DNA from: Paramacrobiotus metropolitanus
Taxonomy: Eukaryota > Tardigrada > Eutardigrada > Parachela > Macrobiotidae
Assembly: GCF_019649055.1 (NCBI RefSeq)
Contig: NW_026570349.1
Coordinates: 62,001-126,000 of the forward strand
Direction of reading: 5' to 3'
DNA: 64,000 nucleotides
Part shown: positions 51,920 through 63,840 of the stretch, piece by piece
Layout: each line of letters opens with the position of its first letter
How positions within the stretch are numbered: position 1 is the stretch's first letter
Notes under the pieces: generated by a model
Seen by the model: only the letters and a program-made list of their open reading frames with translations
The model's database searches: none
What the model was told of the DNA's origin: nothing
Made by a program: the position numbers and the translations under genes

Positions 51920-53721
51920 ATGTGCAGGATTATCAATCGGCGCCGTTTGGAATATTACACGAGCGTTCGGTATGATAAACGTCCTTTGTTCGCCGCAGGT
52001 AAACCAGTTCGCCGTGCCAACGAAAACCCGCAATTTTTGTACTATTATTTTAATAATGGTTATACGTATGTCATTTGTTGTTTTGCAATGTAATATTTAA
52101 TATTGATGGGTTTGTGTGAAAAGAATGCTGCTTGTCATCAGGCGACGTTGTCTGGGTGTATGCATCGCCGCCCGCCACGGACGCCTGGTTGGTCTACGAA
52201 GCCAAGGTACGGTCTGTAATCTACCTTCTTTGTCTGATTTGTTTTTCCAAAACGTTGGCGCCGGAGAGGATAGTGTTTTGTTAACGTTCTTGATGCTGGT
52301 GATTATTAGGTTATTAAACTACGTTCCTTGTCATCCCGCTATCGTGACGAACAACTGAAACTGGAAGCTTACTTGCCGGCGTACGAAGTGCAACTACCGT
52401 GGTCGCTGTAAGGTCACAGTACTATTTTCTGTTTACTTGAAGTAAATAGCGTATAAGTGACCACCCCTTCCGTCACTTCTTGCGTTAACAGTGCTGCTGC
52501 GAGGAGGAAGAAAAGCGGCGACCATTATCATAGCACAAAATTTGATTACATAATACGAAATGGCACTGCGATGCCGTTGTCGCAGGACGTGAATTATTAT
52601 AGTGTCTACCGATTTGCCGGCTCAGTTTATTACAGTACCGAAGTACATGTATGATTAACCACGGAGAAATGCCATTGTGTACTGGACGTTACGTCATCAG
52701 AACAGTTTGTCGGTTGACAGGGAACCATCGCTGCATGCTACCGACACGTTCTTCGAAAACCACATGTACAATCGGCAGCGGCTGACGGCCGAAGAGATGC
52801 TATGCATTATCGGCGAGAACAATCAGACTGTACTGTACGTGTCTCTTATACCCTGTCGCCCTTGTTAATTGCCTTGGTGTGACTCTCAGTTTCAGTATAC
52901 ACTCGTGTTGGTTGCAGACGCGATTTGTCCGATACAAAACGGCGGAAAGTCCCTCGCGACGGCTTAGTGTTCCTAGGCACGTCACAGATGGCCGCACTGC
53001 GCGACTATGTCGCTAAGTATGGCGTGACCTTTACAGAGGTTCTCACGGAGACGTGGCAGACAGCGTTTGCTTGTGCTTGTAGATCGGGCGGAATGACCGA
53101 ATCCGAGCATACGGGCTGCTGCGACTCGGATCCGGAATTCGACTGCGACATCGAAGAAGAAGAAGAGTAAGTGTCACGTCAAATCTTTCTTTCGAATTAC
53201 AATAGTGTTGTCAATTTTGTTCCTAAAATGAGCATATTAGTACAGTACATATCAGTACCGTTTATCTAACTTGTGACCTTTTGTTATGAATCTTTTGATT
53301 TAAATCTTTAGTAGCAAACGCTAATAACTATTAGTTTCCTTAAATGGTTGGTTTCATAGTCAGTACATGTTATGTTCCGCATTTCTTCAGAGAAAACCGT
53401 ACCTTGGATCTCGATCGTATAAGGTCACGCGCCAAATCGCTTCCCACACCGAAATCGTTGGCGGCGGCATCCACTAACAAAAAGCGGTGCGTGCTTCGAA
53501 TTTTTGCCTGATCAATAAGTTTTGCGAATGGCAAATTAAAAACACTTCTCTCGTTTTGTAGACCCAAGGACCGGCCAACCATGTACATCTGTCCGTACTG
53601 TCGGAATTACACGAAACAGTGCTACGGCGTTGTGCTGCGCCATATGCGTGGACAGTATTCTGCGAAGTGTCCCGCTCAGCCGGCGCGGGCCAATAAGAAG
53701 GACGTCCCGGAGAAGCTGTAG
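51920..53721 (+). CDS. Family B gene B4: Tudor-like, C2HC-finger protein, 264 aa, 8 exons
   Basis: Exons are 51920-51998, 52142-52206, 52310-52407, 52721-52834, 52918-53016, 53083-53166, 53391-53486 and 53562-53721. All borders are GT-AG, and the total is 795 nt with no internal stop. It begins MCRILNQRR-like (MCRIINRRRLEYYTS), then VVWVYASPPATDAWLVYEA, YRDEQLKLEAYLP, FENHMYNRQRLTAEEML, LVFLGTSQMAALRDYVAK, an acidic short stretch, and the finger MYICPYCRNYTKQCYGVVLR plus HMRG and a late Cys. Intron 5 is only 66 nt, a multiple of three without a stop, so retention would add 22 residues. Intron 3 is longer than in B6 because of extra sequence. Its block-mate is B3. The function is unknown. Confidence 0.68.
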
Positions 53722-54950
53722 GGCCTCCCCTATAGAGGGACGGTCACTGAAGGCATTCTAAAATGTCCTCGTCGTTCGACGGATGAGTTTAGCTGCAATT
53801 ATACCAACTTCCGGGTTTGCCGCATGGCCTTTCTTCGTGTTCCTTGTTCTCGTGGAACCATGATGTGTGCTTCTTGAATTGGAATTCCGTGTCATAGTGC
53901 GATTTCAGTACCATTTCTTTATTGTCATCTCTCTACAGTAGCCAACTCCTTTCCATACCCAAGCAAAACGAAGGTCGGAATTTTTTGGGAAACACCAATG
54001 GGTTTAGGTGACCCGCGGAAACGGGAAATACAAATTAAAAGCAATGTTGTATTTTAACTTGAAAAGTTATTTAAGCTTCTGCGACAGTTTTTTTGCTGAA
54101 AGAACTTCGAGCACCACGGGCCGAAACGAAAAAAAAAGTATGAAAAGAGAGATTCACTTGCTATGCTACATTGGCTAATATTTAATGTACCCATCCCTAA
54201 TTAGACCACCCATATGTTGCCACTGCACTACGCCCAGATATGATACATACCCAACTACATGTGCAGAAAATTTGATACCAATCGACTAACACAGAGTGAT
54301 AGCTTTCGTGTCAAAATCTGTTTTACCGTATTATTGCATATTGACTATTGAATAATTATATTTAATATTTACTTTTGAACCTTTAAATCTATTTAACCTG
54401 TTCACCGTATTGACTGTTTAAGTAATTAGATTTCATAATGACTGCTTAATCGATTATTATACTCGTACTTAATAAAAAAGTTATTTGTAACAAATCGGCC
54501 AACAATAGCAAATTACAGCATCAAATTCTTATTTCATAACGTAAATATCGGTATATCATATCACCTTATCGAAAATTCTCATATTTGTTTTAGAGAATCC
54601 CATCTTCTTTTTATTCCATTTCTTTAAATCCATTAATTATACTATCTAAAAAAGAAACTGCCGAAAACCCCAGCAACTGATTATACAATAATTAATTATA
54701 GCACCTGTCCAAAAGGAACGCCTCACTGGCAAAAAGGGGGAAAAACTCTAAGCGCGCCTAATCTCACAGCAAAATGAGAACACACCCAGAAAAACTAGAG
54801 AAAAATCACAAACTATTATTTCATTTCCAGGACGTTGGGGCTGCAGGGGGCAACAAACGAAGCCATCTTCCAATGCCATCACTCAAACAGGGACGGACTG
54901 GAGATTAAAAATTAAAAGCACACCAAAAAGAAAACGTCAAAAACAGCGAA
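53722..54950. repeat. Duplicated spacer, left copy (matches 60151-61655)
   Basis: This stretch resembles 60151-61655 throughout, and the last 330 bp or so (from about 54620) is nearly identical to 61335-61655 (CACCTGTCCAAAAGGAACGC onward). In the right copy it is the natural 3' flank of the CLASP gene. It holds no gene. Confidence 0.75.
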
Positions 54951-55115
54951 CCACATGTACAATCGACAGCGGCTAACGGCCGAAGAGATGCTGTGCATTA
55001 CGGCGAGAACAATCAGATTTTACTGTAAGTTTTCCCAGCTCTCTGTTGTCTTGGTGTATTGTGTTGTGAGTAGTCGTACACCCCTGCTTTTGTTGTAGAA
55101 GCGATTTGTCGCGCG
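54951..55115 (+). pseudogene. Family B fragment at the duplication breakpoint
   Basis: It starts inside exon 4 (CACATGTACAATCGACAGCGG), includes its donor, and reaches the start of exon 5 (GAAGCGATTTGTC) before a CGCGCGCG stretch. It matches B2 best. One base is missing (CATTACGGCG for CATTATCGGCG). The CLASP-flank copy joins directly to it. Confidence 0.65.
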
Positions 55116-55203
55116 CGCGCAGACAAGTTAAAACATCAGCATTAATTTCCTGGGTATCCAAGCTCTTCTTGCCCCGCGGTCACTACAATCGATGCAAGAG
55201 AAA

Positions 55204-56641
55204 ATGTGCAGGATTCTCAATCAGCGCCGCTTGGAGTATTACCTGAGTTCCCAGTACGACAAACGTCCACTATATTCTACAAGTAAATCTCCGCAGCGAA
55301 AACCCGCAATATTTGCCGGTTCAGGTATTCGTAACAAAAATGCTGCTTTCCATCAGGTGATGCCGTTTGGGTTTATGCTTCACCGCCCGACACGGATGTC
55401 TGGCTAGTCTACCAGGCCACGGTGGAGTCTATATTACCGCATAATTCTTAGGGTTCGGAAAGTGTCCTCGCTGGTACTAAAATATTTAATCAAGCTCGTT
55501 GGTAATTTGATAGGTGAGCAAACTGTATTCCTTGTCGTCGCGATATCGTGATGAGCAACTAAGAAATGGAAGCTTGCATGCTGATCTACGAAGTGGAACT
55601 ACCGTGATTTCTGTAAGCTCTCTACATTGATATTACTTACATTCAGATACGCAGTTACTTCGACGTCCTGAAAATCATTTGCCCTTTCGAATGTCAACAG
55701 GGAACAACGGTCGGTGCGCGACATGTTCTTCGAGAACGAAATGTACAATCGGCAGCGGCTAACGGCCGAAGAGATGCTGTGCATTATCGGCGAGAACAAT
55801 CAGGCAGTACTGTACGTATGCTTCCCCGACAGCGGGTTCTCCTGGTGTGGTGCCCGATGTTATGCATCCCTGTGTTTCTTGTAGAAGGGATTTATCCAAT
55901 GAGGAACGGCGATTAGTCCCTCGCGACGGCTTGGTGTTCCTGGGCACTTCGCAGATGGCCGCACTGCGGGACTATGTCGCTAAGTGCGGCGTGACCTTTA
56001 CAGTTCTCACGGTAGCGCGAAGAGGTAGCAGACAATGTTTGCTTGTGCTTGTAGAACGGGCGGAATGACGGAATCCGAGCATACTATTTGCTGCGACTCG
56101 GATCCGGAAATCGACTATGTACAGCGACCTGGAACAAAAGAGAACGAGTAAGTGCCCAATATTTTATTACTGATGGTATCAATCCCGTTTTGCCACTCAG
56201 TATTATTACTGGTAATAATGTGAATGTAGACTGTTCGCCAGTTTTATAATAAAATTCTGTTAATTGAAATAGAAAAAAGTTACAAGAATCTGAATTTTTC
56301 AGGGCAGACGTTAGCTAAAAGCTCGATTTCGTCGTACGGTCAAGCGCAGCATCGCTTCCAGTACCGAGGGCGTTAAGGACAGCATCGAATGGCAAAAAAC
56401 GGTACATAAGTTTGTTTTCCCATTTCTTATGTGTTGTGAAAGACGAATAACACACGTTGCGCGCACTCTGTAGACCGGCTGCGCCACCGTCCATGTTCAT
56501 CTGTCCCTACTGTCGGAAGTATGTGAGACAATTATACAGGTCGTGCTCCGTAATATGCGCGGAGATTTCCGGTCCAAAAGGGCACAATGTCCTTGTCGGC
56601 CGACGACAACCAATGAGCAGGATGTCCCCGTGAAACCGTAG
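55204..56641 (+). pseudogene. Family B copy B5, frameshifted
   Basis: All eight exon regions are present from MCRILNQRRLEYYLS at 55204 to the finger at about 56475-56641. An extra A in exon 3 (near 55561, CAACTAAGAAATGG for CAACTGGAAATGG) shifts the frame. In the last exon a base is missing after ATTATACA and the finger His codon CAT has become AAT. The exon 1 donor is AAG/TAAAT instead of CAG/GTAAAT in pattern. The conserved upstream region is cut off about 90 bp before the ATG, so it probably also lacks its promoter. It is the duplicate of B3. Confidence 0.7.
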
Positions 56642-57290
56642 CCCAGTTCTATGAACTGTGACAATTGTCCTAAATGAATGATCAGCTGCACCTATTCCCA
56701 CCATCCAACTCTTCAAATTACCACGCGACAATTCTTCCTATGATTATATAGACCTCAAAGGAGCATAACTAGAGTGTTTATTGTAGATAACGCCACTGTT
56801 TTTCTAAATACAAAGATTGAGCGGCCTTGGTACCGTATTTGTATTGTGTCGTACGACGTTTTGCATGGTCGCGGAAGTTTTACTGAACAACTAAAGTGAT
56901 AGTTTTAATACCACCGTTTTGAACTATGAGTAGACATTTTACGATAGCTTTTTCGCGATGATATTTATTTTGTCCTTCTTATCAGTGAGCGGTGTCTGGT
57001 ATGAGTATTTACCGAACTAAAGCGTGATGAGTGGTGCTGCTTTTCTGTCGTCCGTAATGTACTGCCTCAATTTCGCGCAGCGGCGCTTTGACTACGGCCA
57101 GCGAGTACTTTAAGGGCTGATTTTTGAAAAAAAAATTCTTAAAATACGGGAAAATTCGTAAATCGTATTATTCTGTGAAGGTTATTCGTAGAAATTCTTA
57201 CATGTACAGTAACGCCGGCGCCAGTGAACTCGCCCATACACTACAACATTCTTCTTACATTTGGTCACCGAAGTCGAGAAGATGATATAA

Positions 57291-57451
57291 CAGGAAACAG
57301 GCGAGATACAGGCGACAGAGTATCTGCGCCAACAGATCAGCATTGAAATTCAACGCGGGAACGCGGCCTCTGTCATGGAAATAGCACCAGCATCGGCTAG
57401 CTTAGACGAAATGCTCTGTGTGATTAGGCCGCTAATTTTCGTAGTCGGATG
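57291..57451 (+). pseudogene. 3' remnant of a third R2-like non-LTR element
   Basis: The reading EYLRQQISIEIQRGNAASVM matches the end of the reverse transcriptase at 46684-48747 (QRISVEIQRGNAASVL). A stop follows, then a repetitive tail of AATAAAGAAT units at about 57515-57560, typical of non-LTR 3' ends. Confidence 0.65.
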
Positions 57452-57959
57452 AGGCTGTGTATTCAGTACAAATCTTTCACTTTCATATTAAACTTGTGAC
57501 TGTATCGTATCGCCAATCTGAAATAAAGAATATAAATAAAGAATAATAATAAGAGTATGAAAAAAAGAATGGAACAAAGAATATCTGAAATAAAGATCGA
57601 TGTATTGAACTGTACCTATGGTACGGTACCTAATCGTAATTCACAAACACAAGATTGCCATGGCAAACTTCTGCACACAATTATCAGATCAAGAAAATGT
57701 TGAATTGAGGTTTACCGAACGGAAGTCGTTCGAAGTGAATTTTACAAAGGTGCGGATTATAATTTCAAACGCACCATATGCGTACTAATAAGAGAATCGC
57801 AGCGCAGCTGCAGCAACCTGAGAATCGGACATTGGCTGGACATTACACTGTAAGTATTCGTATGCCAAAGCTGGAAACAATTCCGGTTTATTGTGATTTT
57901 ATTTCTCAATATATACAACGCGAGCTCAATATATACAAAGTGGTGAAACACGCTCGCAT

Positions 57960-58064
57960 GAGTTTCTACGACAGCGGTTGTCGATAGAAATACAACGGGG
58001 TAATGCAGCGTCAGTGCTGGGTACTATGGAAGGAGCTGATAAACTGAACGAGATTTGTTTTTGA
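57960..58064 (+). pseudogene. 3' remnant of a fourth R2-like non-LTR element
   Basis: Thirty-four codons, FLRQRLSIEIQRGNAASVLG in pattern, then a different end (LNEICF) and a stop. A perfect hairpin follows at 58078-58112. Confidence 0.6.
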
Positions 58065-58077
58065 ACAAGATTTTTTT

Positions 58078-58112
58078 AGTTTTGCGTGTTTTCTCAGAAA
58101 ACACGCAAAACT
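58078..58112. repeat. Perfect 17-bp inverted repeat
   Basis: AGTTTTGCGTGTTTTCT is followed after one base by its exact reverse complement. It lies 13 bp after the stop of the fourth non-LTR remnant and may be a 3' UTR structure of that element. Confidence 0.7.
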
Positions 58113-58199
58113 ATAACAAAAAAATTATATTGTATGCACAAATTATCGGTTGTGATCAAATAAAAATTCCTTTCAAGCCAGCTTCGCTCAACAGAATAT

Positions 58200-58542
58200 A
58201 GATATAAATCAAATGAAGAATGCCGGTTTATTGTTCACCCCACATTGCGCCAACCCTATATTCTCGTTCCCATGGCATCTGCAGTTTTGTCTCTGCCGTG
58301 CCTTGCTGGTTTCGGTTGTCTGTACCGGCGTATTGCCTGCGTTGTTTTTTTTTGCTTTGACCCGAAATGCTGTTTAACAACCAGCTTGCTCATTATCGTA
58401 ATCGTTTCCCATTATCGTTTCTTGCTCATTATCGGCTTTAAACATTCTGTGCGTCGTACCGAGCAACGCGCTTAACGCGTCTGGAATTTCACGCGTTCCT
58501 CTGGTTTTCCAGTTACAGTACACAGTGTACACTGGAGCAAAA
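58200..58542 (+). promoter_or_regulatory. Upstream region of family B copy B6
   Basis: It matches the region before B4 (51690-51919), with TTGTTCACCC, GCGCCAACC and CCCATGGCATCTGCAGTTTT. Probably promoter/5' UTR. No clear TATA box. Confidence 0.45.
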
Positions 58543-60150
58543 ATGTGCAGGATTATCAATCGGCGCCGTTTGGAATATTATACGAGCGTTCGGTATGACA
58601 AACGTCCACTGTTCGCAGCAGGTAAACCAATCAGCCATGCCAACGCAAACTCAGAGATTTCGCAATGTACTATTTAATATTTATTACATATTTATTATTT
58701 TTGCAATCACGTAGTATTCATTATTTCTGAATTTGTGTTACTTAAAAGAATGCTGCTTGTCATCAGGCGATGCTGTCTGGGTGTATGCATCCCCGCCCGG
58801 CACGGACGCCTGGCTGGTCTACGAAGCCAAGGTACGGTCTGCATTCCTCTTTTGTTTTTCCAAAGTGTTGTCACTTGTCACTGGAGAGGACAGTGTTTCT
58901 TAACATTCTTGATGCTGGTGGTTATTAGGTTATCAAACTACGTTCCTTGTCATCCCGCTATCGTGACGAACAACTGAAACTGGAAGCTTATTTGCCGGTG
59001 TACGAAGTGGAACTACCGTGGTTACTGTAAGCTCATAATACTAACGATGTAACATGTAACATCTATGTTTACTTGAGGTGAATAGTGTAAGGTAACCTCT
59101 TCCGTCACCTTTTGTGTTACGTCATCGAAATAATTTGTCGGTTGACAGGGAATCGTCGCAGCACGCCACCGACACGTTCTTCGAGAACCACCTGTACAAT
59201 CGGGAGCGACTAACGGCCGAAGAGATGTTGTGCATTATCGGCGAGAACAATCAGACTGTACTGTATGTGCCTCTCATTTATACTGTCGCACTAGTTAACT
59301 GCTTTTGATGTAACTGGCAGCCTCAGTACACACTCGTCTTCACGTCTTGGTTGCAGAAGCGATTTGTCCGATGCGAAACGGCAGAAAGTTCCTCGCGACG
59401 GCTTGGTGTTCTTGGGCACTTCGCAGATGGCCGCACTGCGGGACTATGTCGCTAAGTATGGCGTGACCTTGGCAGAATTTCTCAAGGCAGCGCGCAGGTA
59501 TAAAAAAGTGTGCTGTTGCGTGTAGAACGGGCGGATTGACGGAATCCCAGCACACCACGTGCTGCGACTCGGATCCGGAATTCGACTGCGACATTGAAGA
59601 AGAGTAAGTGTCCGTCACGGCGAACCTTCGACCAGTCTCATTTCCTGGCTGTATACAATGTTATTAAATACTTTTTAAAAATGTAAATATCAACTGTTAT
59701 CTCCCCATTGACCTTCTGTTTTTGATGTTATCATTTAAAAATTTTCAGTATCGAGCGTCAATAGTTAGTTGGTTTCCCTAATGGTTATTTCAGTAGTCAT
59801 TACATTTTATAGTTCGTATTTTTCAGCGTAAATGGTAGCTTGAACCAGGATCGCCCGAGGTCACGCGCCAAATCGCTTCCCATACCGAATGCGTTGGCTG
59901 CCGCATCCTTGGATAAAACGCGGTACATGGAATTTTTGCATGGTCAGTAAGTTATGCGGATGACGAATTAAGAACCCTTTTTCCGTTCTGTAGACCGGAT
60001 AATCCGCCCATGTACATCTGTCCGTACTGTCGGAAGTACACGAAACAACGCTACGGCGTTGTGCTGCGACACATGCGTGGACAGTATTCTGCAAAGTGTC
60101 CCGCTCGTCCGGCGCGGGCCAATAAGAAGGACGTCCCGGAGAAGCTGTAG
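58543..60150 (+). CDS. Family B gene B6: Tudor-like, C2HC-finger protein, 261 aa, 8 exons (reference copy)
   Basis: Exons are 58543-58621, 58767-58831, 58929-59026, 59149-59262, 59357-59455, 59526-59603, 59827-59922 and 59994-60150, totalling 786 nt without a stop. The start ATG is shared by five copies. Residues about 27-85 (AVWVYASPPGTDAWLVYEAK, then YEVELPWLL) look like a Tudor/Agenet-type barrel. Residues 95-150 (ENHLYNRERLTAEEML, LVFLGTSQMAALRDYVAK) form the most conserved part. An acidic patch and a Ser/Arg-rich linker follow. The end has CPYCRKYTKQRYGVVLRHMRG and a late Cys, a C2HC-type finger. DNA, RNA or protein binding is possible; no function is known to me. Intron 5 is about 70 nt by comparison (donor GTATGG). 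A 28-nt alternative (GTATAA) also fits the phase but is implausibly short. Confidence 0.72.
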
Positions 60151-61655
60151 GGCGTCACCTATAGAGGGACGGCCACAGAAGGCATTCTAAAATATTCTCG
60201 TCGAAGGATGAGTTAGCTGCAATTATACCAACTTCCGGGTTTGCCGCGTGGCCTTTCTTCCTGTTCTTTTTCTTGTGAAACCATGACGTATGCTTCTTGA
60301 GGTGGACTTCCGTATCATAGTGCGATTTCAATTACGAATATTCATACTTAGTCTACAGATACTAGAGTAGAGTAGGGTACTATTTCTTTGTTGTTTATGT
60401 TGAAATAACTAGGCAGGTATTCTTGTTGGACCTTTACATTTTACTATTATTTTCAGTACACCTGTCACGTATCCAAGAACGAAATCTTTTTTTAGTTTGA
60501 CCGCGCTTTTGTTGTGACCAGGATTTGTTAGTTCTCTACCTATGCGAGCTTAAGGTCGCAAACACCAAGGGATTCAGGTAACACATGAAAACGGGAAAAT
60601 AAAAATAAAGTACTGTAATGCAAGAAAATTAAGCTTCTGTGGCAATTTTTTTGCTGTAAGAACTGTGAACACACGGGACTGACATGAGAAAAATGTAAGA
60701 CAAGATGAATCGATTTTTATACTAAAAAAACTAATTTCGATTAAATTCGTGATAAATGCAACTCGGTGCACTTTATCAGAATACAGTGCCTTACCTGCTC
60801 GGCCCGCATCTTGCCATCGCACTACACCCAAACATGATGCACAGCCAACTGCACGTGCAGAAAATTGGATAACAATCGGCTAACTTGAGTGACAGCTTTC
60901 CTGTTTTAATCTGTTTTACCGTATTGATGCATATTGACTATTTAACAATTATGTTTAATATTCACTGTTTAAATCTATTTTACCGTAATAATCCATATAT
61001 CGATTATTTATTAAAAAAGTCATTTTTAAAAAATCGGCCAATGTTCTATGTTGTTCTATGCTTCTCTTTTTTTTTTTACTTATGGCGTGTCTGCTACCCC
61101 GAATTGGGTTTGAACCCAGATTGTGTGCGGACGTTAATGAATTAAAACAAAGCAGTAGCAAATTACAGTATCGAATTCTTATTTCAAAACCTATGTATCG
61201 GTATATCATATTACCTTATCGAAAATTCTCATAGTTCTTTCAGAGAATTTGTTTTTTCTATTTTTTTGTTTTTGTGTCAATATTCAGTTTTTATCATATT
61301 TTATCCCATTTTATTTTTATTCCATTTCTTTAAATCCATTAATTATACCATCTAAAAAAGAAACTGCCGAAAAAAGCCAGCAAATGATTATACAATAATT
61401 AATTATAGCACCTGTCCAAAAGGAACGCCTCACTGGCAAAAAGGGGGAAAAACTCTAAGCGCGCCTAATCTCACAGCAAAATGAGAACACACCCAGAAAA
61501 ACTAGAGAAAAATCACAAACTATTATTTCATTTCCAGGACGTTGGGGCTGCAGGGGGGCAACAAACGGAGCCATCTTCCAAAATCCGTCGCTCAAACACG
61601 GGACGGACCGGAGATTAAAAATTAAAAGAACACCAAAATGAAAACGTCAAAAACA
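60151..61655. repeat. Duplicated spacer, right copy (matches 53722-54950)
   Basis: This is the original 3' flank of CLASP and of B6. Homology with the left copy ends at AACAGCGAAC (about 61655), after which this copy continues into the last CLASP exon. A long T run lies near 61068. No gene. Confidence 0.75.
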
Positions 61656-61712
61656 GCGAACTTCGCACAATCCGCAACGGGACACCGCCAAACGGTTTCC
61701 ACGAATTTTTCT

Positions 61713-63840
61713 TCAATTCCCTTGTACGCGCTTCTCGTACACTTTCAACAAACGCACCTGCAAACAATGTCACTGTTACTACACCCTAGGATCGATAAAC
61801 AATGAAATAAAATTCAAAAAAAATTAATAAATCAAAAATAAATTTACCACAACAATACAATCAATTAATCTGCGTAAAAAAACCCCGAAAATTATTCAAG
61901 GAAAAGCATCAGAACTGAAAACCTGTAAGAGGTGAAGACACTATACTACACTTACATAATATTATATCACCCCGTTAGGAAAAACAAAATCGGAATCAAC
62001 AAGGCAAAAATAACAAGACACCCGTATTTCTGAAGACCAGAAAGATATCCGAAAATCACAGCCAATTTTATCAGTCGGCTTTTTTTTTAACGCACCTTGC
62101 TGGGCGACAACGGGCTGATGTAGGGCTCCATCTGCTCGTCGCCCACCTTCATGCGAGCGTAGACGATGGCGTACACGCATTCCTTCCGCATCGCCGTATC
62201 GTCGCTCCCGGCGAATGCCTACCAAGCCAAACAAATCAATTATCTGTACAACCGGATTTCAATACAAATAATGTCACCATCCAGCCATGCAGGTACTGTA
62301 TGCAATCGAAGCAAATTGAAAATAAAATATTTCTCGACAAGATCGAATAAATAGTATTCAACTTCGACCAAAAGATATTTAGAAAAATATTTAGATATTC
62401 CTTTTCACCCATAACTGTACAAACTACGCAAGCTTATGGCTAGCGACCGGCATAAGTGACATGGATTCGAATGTTTTTATCCACTGCACTACGATTTCAT
62501 CGCAGGCACTGGGTAGTGGGTACACATACGATTACTCGAACCGAACATTCTTCTACTGTATGTACTTTGTAACTCCAGAACATTCACCAAAACCACGCGA
62601 ATTAAAAATCGGCTTAAATAAAACTGAAACCAAAATTTTCGAGATAAAACTGAAAGACTATATTGAGCAAAAAGAAAAAAAAACACTTTTTTGGTTTTCG
62701 CGGGCTTACGCTGACAAGTTTGGGCAAGATGGCCGGCAGGGCGCCGACGAGATCCTCCTTGGCGGTGGCCGACTGGCACAGCGTGGCGAAGAAGCGGACG
62801 GCGGCCGCGGCGTCGCCCTCGGCCTGCGCGACGATGGGCGCCAGGATGCTGACGGTGGTGGCCGGCGGGAAGCAGCGGACGGCCAACTGCACGCACTCTT
62901 CCGCCGCCTTCATCACCTACAGAAATCCAACAACAAAAATCAACCATCCGGTAGGAAAAAGGCGTTGCGCGGTAAACACTGCAGCTAGTTTACGATAAAT
63001 TCCATACTAGGAAAGTCAGTTTCCCACCAATAAAATAAAATTAAAGATTAAGCAAACTGTTTCAAACTGATTCTAATTTTTCACAGCGCTTCCCTTCGAA
63101 TATCCGTATCAGTAAAAAAAGAAAAGATATTAATATAATACAGTACTATTATGTTTAGTTGAACTGACCCTTCAGTTAAAGTTAACTGCATTGCGCAACA
63201 CAACACAGTCGGCATGCCAAGCACAACCGGCTTCAGGTTTGCATACCACTGTACTACGATTCCTACGATTTCACATACAAAGCTCACATCGCCAAGCTCT
63301 CGATCAGCCAACAGCGTGTCGTTAATTAAAAGCAAAACAACCGGTTCTCTGATAAACAATAACTCATTTTACCTTTTTACAACTCATTATTATAAAATTC
63401 GAAAGTAACCGTCAACACGGCAAAACTGCATTACCATCAAAAATTTCCCTGTCACGCGTTTATTCCTTGTTAGTAATAATATTAACCGATTTATTTTTGA
63501 CACTAAATTCAGAAAATTTTCCAGAAATTTTTAAAATTAAGAAAAAATTCCAGTAGCGTTACATTACCAGGCACGTACCGAATTGACGGCGTTCCGCTGA
63601 ATCTCCAGCAGATTGACGATGGTCAGCTCGGGGAACTGGCGCATCCGGTCGGGTTGGCTGCGCAGCAGAACGGCGAAGCACAGAAGAGTGGCGGCCACAA
63701 TGCCGGCTTCGTGCTGCACACTGGGATCGTGCAGCAGATCGAACAGCATCGGCAGCACCACCATGAAATGCTCACTCCACAATTTCTCATCCAGACCGCC
63801 AAGAACCACGCCCAGATGGTCCAGCAGATCCACGCGTTTT
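61713..63840 (-). CDS. CLASP: CLASP (CLIP-associated, Orbit/MAST) C-terminal exons; 5' part outside window
   Basis: Four exons are visible on the minus strand: 63840-63579, 62916-62710, 62218-62096 and 61757-61713, with GT-AG borders and matching phases. They read LGGLDEKLWSEHFMVVLPML, AAEECVQLAVRCFPPATTVS, SDDTAMRKECVYAIVYARMK, EPYISPLSPSK and VRLLKVYEKRVQGN-stop. The order and spacing of these patterns match the C-terminal TOG-like/HEAT region of CLASP, which stabilises microtubule plus ends and spindle microtubules. Here WxEHF, the AAEE helix, AxRKxCV and the final SK/RLL are the landmarks. If the donor after SPSK were not used, a stop would follow at 62088. Base composition in the exons is far GC-richer than in the introns. 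The rest of the gene lies beyond 64000. It is the only clearly conserved single-copy gene here. Confidence 0.8.

Noticed and set aside
59498-59525. A 28-nt intron in B6 (GTATAA...GTGTAG)
   Set aside because: It is too short for animal splicing. A 70-nt intron with donor GTATGG at 59456 fits all copies (66-74 nt) and keeps the same phase.
61080-61135. GGGTTTGAACCCAG as the B box of a tRNA gene
   Set aside because: No A box lies at a proper distance upstream; the sequence before it is a long T run.
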